From Pseudomonas sp. MIACH (GTDB taxonomy: Bacteria > Pseudomonadota > Gammaproteobacteria > Pseudomonadales > Pseudomonadaceae), in NCBI RefSeq assembly GCF_001269925.1, contig NZ_LHVO01000002.1, positions 1-64,000 on the forward strand: 64,000 nucleotides of DNA, given 5' to 3'. The notes under the pieces are model-generated. The model made no database searches and had not been told where the DNA came from. It worked only from the letters and a program-made list of their open reading frames with translations. The translations under genes were made by a program, and so were the position numbers. The number at the start of each line of letters is the position of its first letter. Within the stretch, counting starts at the first letter, position 1. Positions 9,361-17,105 of the stretch are shown here, in pieces.

Positions 9361-9546
9361 ATGGATACCCAACCCTCTCTCTGTATACGGCTGTTACGCC
9401 GGACAGTTTCCACGCTGGCCAAATGGGTACGTCACGCCTACGAGCGACGCCAGCTGGCGCAGCTCGATCTTCGAGAACTCTCCGATGTTGGTATCAGCCA
9501 GGGAGACCGTGTGGCCGAGCTATCCAAGCCATTCTGGCGAGACTAG
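9361..9546 (+). CDS. DUF1127 small basic protein, second copy
   Basis: A 61-residue protein with the same C-terminal DUF1127 pattern (ERRQLAQLDLRELSDVGIS, then AELSKPFWRD) as the gene upstream, and a different, shorter N terminus. AAAGG lies ten bases before the ATG. The pair looks like an old tandem duplication that kept its upstream regulatory motif. The function is unknown; a nucleic-acid or regulatory partner role is possible given the basic charge. Confidence 0.8.
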   Translation: MDTQPSLCIRLLRRTVSTLAKWVRHAYERRQLAQLDLRELSDVGISQGDRVAELSKPFWRD

Positions 9547-9682
9547 GCAGTCAAGAAGCTTTCCGAACGGATAAACAGCGGCTTAATATCCAGCCACCAC
9601 GTGGCGAACCGTGTAGAACAGGCGTCTGATCCCCAAAGGCTGCCCTGCGCCACCTTATTCGTTCATCTACAGGAGTCACCTC

Positions 9683-10003
9683 ATGTCCCGTATTCGCCTG
9701 CTGAGTGCTGCAGCACTGCTGACCCTGGCCACAAATGCCAGCGCAACCAGCTTCATCGTGACCACCGACTCCATCGTCGGCGCATTGAAGGCTACTTCCG
9801 ACGCCACCTCCGACGCCACTTCGTCCCTGCGAGATAACAAAGTCGTGCGCGCCGCCCGTGACGACGCCGCCAGCTTTGTCGCCAGTGAAGGCGCCATCCG
9901 TGGTGTGAAACTGGAAAGCGCCCTGGCCCAGATCCGCCAACAAGCGCCGCAACTGAACACCGCGACTGACGCACAACTGGCCCAGGCCATCCTGGCTATC
10001 TGA
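9683..10003 (+). CDS. Secreted DUF2388 protein, copy 1
   Basis: A 106-residue protein with a clear signal peptide ending at NASA and the conserved block KVVRAARDDAASFVASEG, IRGVKLESAL, DAQLAQAILAI of DUF2388, a family found mainly in pseudomonads and sometimes labelled holin-like. It shows no transmembrane segment after the signal, so it is probably periplasmic or secreted. A good AGGAG ribosome site precedes the ATG. A 12-base tandem repeat (9797-9820) encodes a repeated S-D-A-T linker absent from the other two copies. It is the first of three tandem paralogues. Function unknown. Confidence 0.85.
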   Translation: MSRIRLLSAAALLTLATNASATSFIVTTDSIVGALKATSDATSDATSSLRDNKVVRAARDDAASFVASEGAIRGVKLESALAQIRQQAPQLNTATDAQLAQAILAI

Positions 10004-10109
10004 TCGAACGCACAGTGAAGGGAGCGCCGGCCGCTCCCGAATACCTCTTCACTGGCTCTCGCCCGGGCATTGCGCTAGCCTTGGCGCTCGCTTTCAGTTG
10101 TCGAGTCCC

Positions 10110-10418
10110 ATGGCTTTTTCATACCGCCTGCTAATAGTCCCTGTGTTGTTTTGCGCCAGTTGGTCGCCACTGGCTTCGGCCTTTGACCTGACCATCCAGA
10201 GCACCGTCGCGAGCGCGTACGCCACCAGCAAGGTGACCTCCGCGCCCTTCGACCGGAAAGTAGTCGTAGCGGCCCAGGATGATGCCGCTGCATTTATCGC
10301 CACTGACGGCCAATGGCGGGGGGCACGGCTGGAATCCGCGCTGGATTATCTGCGCCGCACCCAACCAAAACTTAACGCCAGCGACCTTGAACTGGCGCAA
10401 GCAATTCTCGTCCAATAA
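10110..10418 (+). CDS. Secreted DUF2388 protein, copy 2
   Basis: A 102-residue paralogue of its neighbours: signal peptide ending near ASA, then KVVVAAQDDAAAFIATDG, WRGARLESALDYLR and LELAQAILVQ. I use the ATG at 10110; a TTG four codons upstream is also open and neither has a strong ribosome site, so the start is uncertain. It is more diverged than copies 1 and 3, notably a tryptophan in place of the isoleucine before RG. Function unknown. Confidence 0.8.
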   Translation: MAFSYRLLIVPVLFCASWSPLASAFDLTIQSTVASAYATSKVTSAPFDRKVVVAAQDDAAAFIATDGQWRGARLESALDYLRRTQPKLNASDLELAQAILVQ

Positions 10419-10444
10419 TCATCTTTGTATTTCGGAGTCATTCC

Positions 10445-10765
10445 ATGCGTAGCCCGCTGATCGCCGCCACCCTTGGCCTGCTGTTGTTGGCCGACGTTGC
10501 CCAGGCGCATACCCTGGTGGCCACCAGTAACATCATTGTTCGCGCCTCTGGCCGCACCATTGATTTCACCTCGGACACCACCACCTCCATCCGCGACTCC
10601 AAAGTCGTGCGCGAAGCCCACGATGACGCGGCCAGTTTCGTCGCCACCAACGGCGAGATCCGTGGCGCACAGTTGGAAGCTGCCTTCGACACCCTGCGCA
10701 CTCGCTTGCCGGAAGCGCGCGACGCCAGTGACCAGACCCTCGCCGAAGCTATTCTCGCTCTGTGA
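10445..10765 (+). CDS. Secreted DUF2388 protein, copy 3
   Basis: A 106-residue paralogue with signal peptide ending at AQA, then TTTSIRDSKVVREAHDDAAS and IRGAQLEAAFDTLRTRLP. CGGAG provides a ribosome site. Its stop codon overlaps the GTG start of the following metallopeptidase-like gene (GTGA), so translation of the two is coupled and this paralogue at least is tied to that enzyme-like protein. Function unknown. Confidence 0.85.
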   Translation: MRSPLIAATLGLLLLADVAQAHTLVATSNIIVRASGRTIDFTSDTTTSIRDSKVVREAHDDAASFVATNGEIRGAQLEAAFDTLRTRLPEARDASDQTLAEAILAL

Positions 10766-12723
10766 GGCGCCTCGTCGCCTGGCTCCTGGCCGGGACTGTG
10801 CTGCTGTGTGCCAGCGCAGCCCAGGCCAGCCTGCAACTGCGGCTCAAGACAGAAGGCTTGAGCCCGGCCGAACAGCAGGCCAGCCAGGCATTGCTCGATG
10901 AAGCCATGCGCTCACTGCCACCGCGCTTCGTCGAACAGTTGGACCGGCGCATTGATGTCGGCTGGACCGACAAGATGCCCGAAAATGCCTACGGCCAGGC
11001 TTCGTTGGTGTCCGAGCTGGACCTTAACCGCAACCTGCTCGACAGCCTGACCGACGGCAGCGCCGCCACGCAAAAAACCAATCGCCCCCATGGCACCGTG
11101 CGCCGGGAAATGCTCGCCACCGTCCTGCACGAACTGACCCACATCTATGACCGCGCCCGCCTGTGGCCCAAAGACGAACGCGCGCTGATCCAGCGTTGCA
11201 GCCGCCAGAACAACATCACCGGCCTGATCGGCCTGCCCGATCAATGCCGTGGCCAGAACGACCGGCGCTTCACCCTCAGCGATGACCCGCGCCTGCTGGA
11301 CCTGGCCGGCTGGCCGCAATATGTCGGTCGTCGCGGTGAACGCGAGCAACACAACCGCCAGGTCGTGCGCAGCCCGGACATCTACGAAACCACCAGCCCG
11401 CTGGAATTCGTGGCGGTCAATATGGAGTACTTTCTCCTCGACCCAAGCTACGCCTGCCGGCGCCCCGCGCTGTTCCGCTATTACAAGGAACACTTCGGCT
11501 GGGCGCCGCCCGAACAAGATACCTGCGCCAAGACCTACGCGTTTCTCAACGCTGGCAATGATTTCGCCAAGACCCCGCTGGGCCACATCGACCCGGAACG
11601 GGTCTACGAAATCGACTATCTGCTGGCCGAAGCCAATCAGAATCTGGTCAGCCGCTGGGGCCACAGCATGTTGCGCCTGGTGATCTGCGCACCGGGCCGC
11701 CCTCGTGGCCCGGATTGTCGGCTGGACCTGGACCAGCACCTGGTGCTGTCCTATCGCGCCTTCGTCGGCGACGTACAGCTGTCCAGTTGGGACGGCCTGG
11801 TGGGCAAGTACCCGTCACGGCTGTTCGTGCTGCCTTTGGCCCAGGTGATCGACGAATACACCAAGACCGAACTGCGCGGCCTGGCGTCCGTGCCCTTGAA
11901 ACTCTCGCGCCAAGAGATCGACGACACCGTCGAGCACGCCGCTGAAATGCACTGGAGCTATGACGGCAACTACTTCTTCATTTCCAACAACTGTGCGGTC
12001 GAAAGCCTGAAGCTGCTGCGCAGTGGCAGCGCCAACCCGCAGTTGACCGGTCTGGACAACATCACCCCCAACGGCCTGCTGGAAGTGCTGCAAGCCCGTG
12101 GCTTGGCGGATACCAGTGTCTTGAACGACAAGCGCGAGGCTCTACGCCTGGGCTATCACTTCGACTCCTTCCGCGAACGCTACCAAGCCATGTTCAACGT
12201 GCTGCGCAAACACCTGCCGATCAAACAGACCCAGGTTGAAGACTGGCTGTCCCTCAGCGCCGAACAGCGCCGCCAGTGGTTCGACCAGGCCGACCTGCGC
12301 ACCAGCGCCGCACTGCTACTGCTGGAGCAAGCGAGCTTTCGCAGACAGCTGATGCTGGCCCAGGACGAAGTCAAACAACGCTACCTCGGTGCCCGCGAGT
12401 TAAAGAACGGCGGCATGGAGAAAGCCAACGCCACGCTGCAACAGATCCTCGCCAACAGTGGCTTCCTCAGCCGCCCGGCGGAACTGCTCGGCAGCGGTGG
12501 CTATGGCCTGCCGCAACCTTCGGAAGCCAAGCGCCTGGAATCGGAAAGCGCCGAGCGCCAGAAGCAGTTGCAGTCGCTGACCGGCGAGCTGGATAAAGAG
12601 GTGAGGGCGCTGTTGGATCCGTCCCGCGCCGCGGAAATCGCCGCCTGCGAAGCCAACCTCAAGCAGGTCGGTGAACACCTGCGCAAACTGCACAAAGCAG
12701 CGGGCGGCCTTGAGCTGCCCTGA
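10762..12723 (+). CDS. Exported HExxH / DUF4105 protein
   Basis: A 653-residue exported protein with signal peptide ending near AQA. The N-terminal third has the zinc-metallopeptidase motif LHELTHIYD with H123, E124 and H127. The middle carries a DUF4105 domain: RWGHSMLRL (H301) and FISNNCAVESL (C411), the His and Cys that in this family resemble a circularly permuted NlpC/papain-like site. The last 200 residues are charged and helical. The GTG start overlaps the stop of the third DUF2388 gene. It is probably periplasmic and possibly acts on peptides or cell-wall material. Substrate unknown; catalytic roles are inferred from motifs. Confidence 0.85.
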   Translation: MRRLVAWLLAGTVLLCASAAQASLQLRLKTEGLSPAEQQASQALLDEAMRSLPPRFVEQLDRRIDVGWTDKMPENAYGQASLVSELDLNRNLLDSLTDGSAATQKTNRPHGTVRREMLATVLHELTHIYDRARLWPKDERALIQRCSRQNNITGLIGLPDQCRGQNDRRFTLSDDPRLLDLAGWPQYVGRRGEREQHNRQVVRSPDIYETTSPLEFVAVNMEYFLLDPSYACRRPALFRYYKEHFGWAPPEQDTCAKTYAFLNAGNDFAKTPLGHIDPERVYEIDYLLAEANQNLVSRWGHSMLRLVICAPGRPRGPDCRLDLDQHLVLSYRAFVGDVQLSSWDGLVGKYPSRLFVLPLAQVIDEYTKTELRGLASVPLKLSRQEIDDTVEHAAEMHWSYDGNYFFISNNCAVESLKLLRSGSANPQLTGLDNITPNGLLEVLQARGLADTSVLNDKREALRLGYHFDSFRERYQAMFNVLRKHLPIKQTQVEDWLSLSAEQRRQWFDQADLRTSAALLLLEQASFRRQLMLAQDEVKQRYLGARELKNGGMEKANATLQQILANSGFLSRPAELLGSGGYGLPQPSEAKRLESESAERQKQLQSLTGELDKEVRALLDPSRAAEIAACEANLKQVGEHLRKLHKAAGGLELP

Positions 12724-12736
12724 AGAAACACATTCC

Positions 12737-12768
12737 AATGTGGGAGGGGGCTTGCTCCCACCCACATT
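12737..12768. repeat. REP element
   Basis: AATGTGGG and CCCACATT enclose GAGGGGGCTTGCTCCC, a single copy of the GTGGGAGGGGGCTTGCTCCC REP family seen six or more times in this window. It begins 13 bases after the DUF4105 gene. The remainder of the 308-base spacer up to 13031 holds no gene I can support, only a 22-codon open frame at 12913-12981 and the ribosome site of the next gene. Confidence 0.85.
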
Positions 12769-13031
12769 TTGAAATGTGTACACCTGAAGACCGTGCATCT
12801 TCCCACCACCAACTGTTTTGCCAACGAAAGCTGGCTGAAAGCTTACGCGTCTAGGATCGCCCCCAACTGCCGGCAATAGACCGGCTGTACACAACAACAA
12901 TGGTGATCCCCGATGTCCGTCCGTACCCGCCTGTTCGCCCCAACTCCACCCGTACGCCTCGTGCCCTTCGTTCTGCGCTGACCCCACCCCGGTTCGCCAT
13001 TCCCTAGCCGCGCTACGCCTGGAGTATTCCT

Positions 13032-14339
13032 ATGCTGACTTTCCTTGGCTTTGCCATGGTCATCACGTTCATGTTCCTGATCATGACCAAGCGCCTGTCC
13101 GCGCTGATCGCCCTGATCATCGTGCCTATCCTGTTCGCGCTGTTCGGCGGTTTCGCACCGAAGATCGGCCCGATGATGCTCGAAGGCATCACCAAGCTCG
13201 CGCCGACCGGCGTGATGCTGATGTTCGCCATCCTCTACTTTGCCCTGATGATCGACTCCGGCCTGTTCGACCCGGCCGTGCGCAAGATCCTCAAGATGGT
13301 CAAGGGCGACCCGCTGAAGGTGTCGGTCGGCACCGCCGTGCTGGCCCTGGTGGTGTCCCTTGACGGTGACGGCGCCACCACCTACATGATCTGCGTGGCC
13401 GCCATGCTGCCGCTGTACCAGCGTATCGGCATGAGCCCGCGGATCATGGCCGGCCTGATCATCCTCGCCGGTGGCGTGATGAACATGACCCCCTGGGGTG
13501 GCCCGACCGCCCGCGCCGCCAGTGCGCTGCACGTGGACCCTTCGGATATTTTCGTACCGATGATCCCGGCGATGGCCGCCGGTGTGGTCGCGATCCTGGT
13601 GATTGCCTACATGTACGGCAAACGCGAACGTGCGCGCCTGGGTGAACTGCACCTGCAAGTCGACGAGATCGACCACAGCGAGATCAGCGTGTCGCAATAC
13701 CCGGATGCCCGCCGTCCGAAGCTGATCTGGTTCAACGGCGCCCTGACCCTCGCCCTGATGTGCACCCTGATCGCCGGCCTGTTGCCGCTGCCGGTGCTGT
13801 TCATGGTGGCGTTCAGTATCGCGATGATCGTCAATTACCCGTGCCTGCAACAGCAGAAAGACCGCGTCGCCGCTCACGCCGGCAGCGTATTGGCCGTGGT
13901 GGGGTTGATCTTCGCCGCCGGTATCTTCACCGGCATCCTCTCGGGCACCGGCATGGTCGATGCCATGTCCAAGAGCCTGCTGGCCGTCATTCCGGAAGCC
14001 ATGGGCCCTTACCTGGCGGTGATCACCGCGCTGGTGAGCATGCCGTTCACCTTCTTCATGTCCAACGATGCGTTCTACTACGGCGTACTGCCCGTACTGG
14101 CCGAAGCCGCCAGCCACTACGGCATCACCGCCGTGGAAATGGCCCGCGCCTCCATCGTTGGCCAACCCGTGCACTTGCTCAGCCCGCTGGTACCGTCGAC
14201 CTACCTGTTGGTAGCGCTGGCCGGTATCGAATTTGGCGATCACCAGCGCTTCACCTTGAAGTGGGCAGTGCTGGTATGCCTGTGCATAATGTTCGCCGCA
14301 TTGCTGATGGGGATTTTTCCGCTGTTCAGCACTCTATAA
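13032..14339 (+). CDS. CitMHS-family citrate/divalent-metal transporter
   Basis: A 435-residue inner-membrane protein with about eleven or twelve hydrophobic helices. The conserved signatures of the CitMHS family are visible: SLDGDGATTYMI near residue 113, MTPWGGPTARAAS near 154, and FMSNDAFYYGVLPVLAE in the C-terminal half. The family carries Mg- or Ca-citrate complexes with protons. GGAGT lies just before the ATG. It stands alone between a REP element and terC; no two-component regulator is next to it. The exact metal preference cannot be deduced. Confidence 0.92.
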   Translation: MLTFLGFAMVITFMFLIMTKRLSALIALIIVPILFALFGGFAPKIGPMMLEGITKLAPTGVMLMFAILYFALMIDSGLFDPAVRKILKMVKGDPLKVSVGTAVLALVVSLDGDGATTYMICVAAMLPLYQRIGMSPRIMAGLIILAGGVMNMTPWGGPTARAASALHVDPSDIFVPMIPAMAAGVVAILVIAYMYGKRERARLGELHLQVDEIDHSEISVSQYPDARRPKLIWFNGALTLALMCTLIAGLLPLPVLFMVAFSIAMIVNYPCLQQQKDRVAAHAGSVLAVVGLIFAAGIFTGILSGTGMVDAMSKSLLAVIPEAMGPYLAVITALVSMPFTFFMSNDAFYYGVLPVLAEAASHYGITAVEMARASIVGQPVHLLSPLVPSTYLLVALAGIEFGDHQRFTLKWAVLVCLCIMFAALLMGIFPLFSTL

Positions 14340-14356
14340 TCCTACCGACTCACTCA

Positions 14357-14384
14357 CCGCGCGGCGCTGCAGCTTGCGCGGTTT
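14357..14384 (+). terminator. Hairpin between the citrate transporter and terC
   Basis: CCGCGC (14357-14362) and GCGCGG (14376-14381) pair with a 13-base loop followed by TTT. It is short but well placed, 17 bases after the transporter stop codon. Confidence 0.5.
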
Positions 14385-14407
14385 AACACTTGCTCAAAGG
14401 AATACAC

Positions 14408-15175
14408 ATGGAATGGCTGACCAATCCGGAAATCTGGATTGCCTTCTTCACCCTGACGGCCCTTGAGATCGTCCTGGGCATCGATAACATCATCATGATT
14501 TCGATCCTGGTCAGCCGCATGCCCAAGCATATGCAGGCACGCACCCGGATCTTCGGTCTTGCCCTGGCCATGGTGACGCGCATTCTGTTGCTGCTGTCGA
14601 TCACCTGGGTCATGCGCCTGACCGACGACCTGTTCGTGGTCTTCGGCCAGGGCATTTCCGGTCGCGACCTGATCCTGTTCTTCGGTGGCCTGTTCCTGCT
14701 GTGGAAAAGCTCCCAGGAGATGTACCACGCCCTGGAAGGCGAAGACGAAACCCAGGACGAACCCAAGGGCGCCGGTGGCAAATTCATCTACACCATCATC
14801 CAGATCGCGATCATCGACATCGTGTTCTCCCTGGACTCGGTGATCACCGCTGTCGGCATGGTCTCCCATGTGCCGGTCATGGTTGCCGCGATCATCGTTG
14901 CCGTATTGGTGATGATGCTGGCTGCCGGCACCATCAGCGACTTCATCGACAAGCACCCGTCGCTGAAGATGCTGGCGCTGTCGTTCCTGCTGGTGGTAGG
15001 TACCGTGCTGATCGCCGAAGCCTTCGACGTGCACGTACCAAAAGGCTACGTCTACTTCGCCATGGCGTTCTCGCTGGCGGTGGAAGCGGTCAACATCAAG
15101 ATGCGCACCGCCATCGCGAAAAAGAAGAAACAGCAGGACCCGGTGAAACTGCGCAAAGACATTCCGGGTCAATAA
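14408..15175 (+). CDS. TerC family membrane protein
   Basis: A 255-residue protein with seven or so membrane helices and the family motifs LEIVLGIDNIIMISILVSR and DIVFSLDSVITAVGM, each with membrane-embedded acidic residues. TerC proteins are linked to manganese export and to metalation of exported proteins; this is the YoaE/YkoY-like short form without CBS domains. The ATG at 14408 follows AAGGA; six upstream codons are open but unlikely to be translated. A near-perfect terminator follows. I saw no yybP-ykoY riboswitch in the short 5' region. Confidence 0.92.
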   Translation: MEWLTNPEIWIAFFTLTALEIVLGIDNIIMISILVSRMPKHMQARTRIFGLALAMVTRILLLLSITWVMRLTDDLFVVFGQGISGRDLILFFGGLFLLWKSSQEMYHALEGEDETQDEPKGAGGKFIYTIIQIAIIDIVFSLDSVITAVGMVSHVPVMVAAIIVAVLVMMLAAGTISDFIDKHPSLKMLALSFLLVVGTVLIAEAFDVHVPKGYVYFAMAFSLAVEAVNIKMRTAIAKKKKQQDPVKLRKDIPGQ

Positions 15176-15187
15176 ACCCGAGCCAGA

Positions 15188-15222
15188 CAAAAAAGGGGGC
15201 TTTTATAAGCCCCCTTTTTTTC
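15188..15222 (+). terminator. Intrinsic terminator of terC
   Basis: AAAAAAGGGGGCTT and AAGCCCCCTTTTTT pair perfectly around a short TATA loop and end in a T-run, with A's on the other side so that it could act in both directions. Confidence 0.95.
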
Positions 15223-15389
15223 ATCCGCAAAAAGCCGACTTCATGACAGTTTTGTTTCAATCCCTACTTTAGCTATGCGATGCTGGCGCCGATCCCATTC
15301 GCCAACTACAGCTTAACTACAAGACGTAGAACGGCACGCGGCAATTTTCCTTCGCTCCTGTTGGAGCGTACCCACACGGGGGGCCGAGC

Positions 15390-17048
15390 ATGCTGACCTT
15401 GCTCAATCTGCTTTCCGCCGTGACCCTGCTTATCTGGGGCACGCACATCGTCCGTACCGGCATCCTGCGGGTCTACGGCTCCAACCTGCGTCAAGTCATC
15501 GGGCAGAACATGTCCAAGCGCTGGCTGGCATTTGTCGCCGGTATCCTGGTGACCGCCATGGTGCAGAGCAGCAACGCCACGGCGATGCTGGTGACCTCCT
15601 TTGTCGGCCAGGGCCTGATGGGCCTGGTGCCCGCCCTGGCGACCATGCTCGGTGCCGACGTCGGTACCGCGCTGATGGCGCGGGTGCTGACCTTCGACCT
15701 GTCCTGGCTGTCGCCGCTGCTGATCTTTCTCGGGGTGATCTTCTTCCTGTCGCGCAAACAGACGCGGGCAGGGCAGCTGGGTCGGGTCGGGATCGGCCTC
15801 GGGCTGATCATTCTCGCGCTGCAATTGATCGTCGAAGCCGCTGGGCCGATTACCCATGCCCAGGGCGTAAAGGTGCTGTTCGCCTCGCTGACCGGCGATA
15901 TTTTGCTCGATGCCCTGGTCGGCGCGTTGTTCGCGATGATTTCCTACTCCAGCCTCGCCGCCGTCCTACTGACCGCCACCCTGGCCGGCGCCGGAGTGAT
16001 CGGCTTGCACGTGGCCATCGGCCTGGTGATCGGCGCCAACATCGGCAGCGGCGTGCTGGCCTTCCTAAGCACCAGCATGCAGAACGCCGCCGGTCGCCAG
16101 GTCGCATTGGGCAGCTTGCTGTACAAACTGATCGGCCTGCTGCTGATTATCCCGCTGCTCGACCCGCTTGTGCTGTGGATGGACGGCCTGGACTACAGCG
16201 CCCAAGGCATGGTCATCACCTTCCACCTGCTCTACAACGTCAGCCGCTGCCTGATCCTGCTGCCCACCATCGGGCCGATGGCCAAGCTGTGCGCCTGGTT
16301 ACTGCCGGAGCGGGACGAGGTCAACGGCAAGGCCAAACCGCGCCACCTGGATCCCACAGCCCTGACCACACCGAGCCTGGCGCTGGCCAACGCTGCACGG
16401 GAAACCCTGCGCCTGGGTGATCTGATCGACAACATGCTCACCGCCATGCAGGAAGTACTGCGCGGTAAACAAACCGCTATCACCCAGGAAATACGCAGCC
16501 TCAGCGATGACGTCGAAGCCCTCTACAGCGCAATCAAACTCTATCTGGCGCAGATGCCCCGGGAAGACCTCAGTGAACAGGACAGCCGCCGCTGGGCGGA
16601 AATCATCGAGCTATCGATCAACCTGAAACTGGCCGGGGACCTGATCGAACGCATGTTGCGCAAAGTCCAGCAGCAAAAAACCTCGCAGCGTCGCCAGTTC
16701 TCCGAAGTAGGCCTGGAGGAACTCACCGGACTGCACGGCCAGTTGATTGCCAATCTACGCCTGGGCCTGTCGGTATTCCTCAGTGCCGACCCCGAAAGCG
16801 CCCGCCAGTTGCTGCGCGAAAAGCGCCGCTTCCGCGCCCAGGAGCGCCGCCTGGCCCACGCTCACGTCAGCCGCCTGCAACGCAAGATCGTACAGAGCCT
16901 GGAGACCAGCTCGCTGCACCTGGAGCTGATTGCCGACATGAAACGCCTGAACTCGTTGTTTTGCAGCAGTGCTTATGTAGTCTTGGAAACGTCCGACACC
17001 GGCGCACTCTCCGCCGAAGATATTGCCGACATCACACATTCGCCCTGA
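15390..17048 (+). CDS. Na/Pi-cotransporter family protein with PhoU-like tail
   Basis: A 552-residue protein. Residues 1-310 are eight or so membrane helices carrying the duplicated Na/Pi signature: QSSNATAMLVTSFVGQG in the first half and SYSSLAAVLLTATLAGAG in the second, with GADVGTALMAR and GANIGSGVLAF. Residues from about 330 onward are a soluble, charged helical PhoU-like region. The family (NptA/YjbB type) exports or imports phosphate with sodium. It is a single-gene unit preceded by a 200-base spacer. Transport direction is not visible from sequence. Confidence 0.9.
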   Translation: MLTLLNLLSAVTLLIWGTHIVRTGILRVYGSNLRQVIGQNMSKRWLAFVAGILVTAMVQSSNATAMLVTSFVGQGLMGLVPALATMLGADVGTALMARVLTFDLSWLSPLLIFLGVIFFLSRKQTRAGQLGRVGIGLGLIILALQLIVEAAGPITHAQGVKVLFASLTGDILLDALVGALFAMISYSSLAAVLLTATLAGAGVIGLHVAIGLVIGANIGSGVLAFLSTSMQNAAGRQVALGSLLYKLIGLLLIIPLLDPLVLWMDGLDYSAQGMVITFHLLYNVSRCLILLPTIGPMAKLCAWLLPERDEVNGKAKPRHLDPTALTTPSLALANAARETLRLGDLIDNMLTAMQEVLRGKQTAITQEIRSLSDDVEALYSAIKLYLAQMPREDLSEQDSRRWAEIIELSINLKLAGDLIERMLRKVQQQKTSQRRQFSEVGLEELTGLHGQLIANLRLGLSVFLSADPESARQLLREKRRFRAQERRLAHAHVSRLQRKIVQSLETSSLHLELIADMKRLNSLFCSSAYVVLETSDTGALSAEDIADITHSP

Positions 17049-17105
17049 ACGTACGATGGCCCGTGAAGTCAGTTAAAGCTGACCTCACTCGCCAGGAAGC
17101 TTGTT

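Noticed and set aside
12913..12981. 22-codon frame upstream of the citrate transporter, possible leader peptide
   Set aside because: Weak ribosome site, no attenuator-type hairpin pair after it, and no clear link between its residues and citrate.
12843..14243. 466-codon minus-strand frame opposite the citrate transporter
   Set aside because: His/Gln/Gly/Asp-rich antisense translation of a membrane protein gene; not a real gene.
14340..14407. yybP-ykoY manganese riboswitch upstream of terC
   Set aside because: The leader between the preceding gene and terC is under 70 bases and contains only a simple hairpin, too short for the motif.
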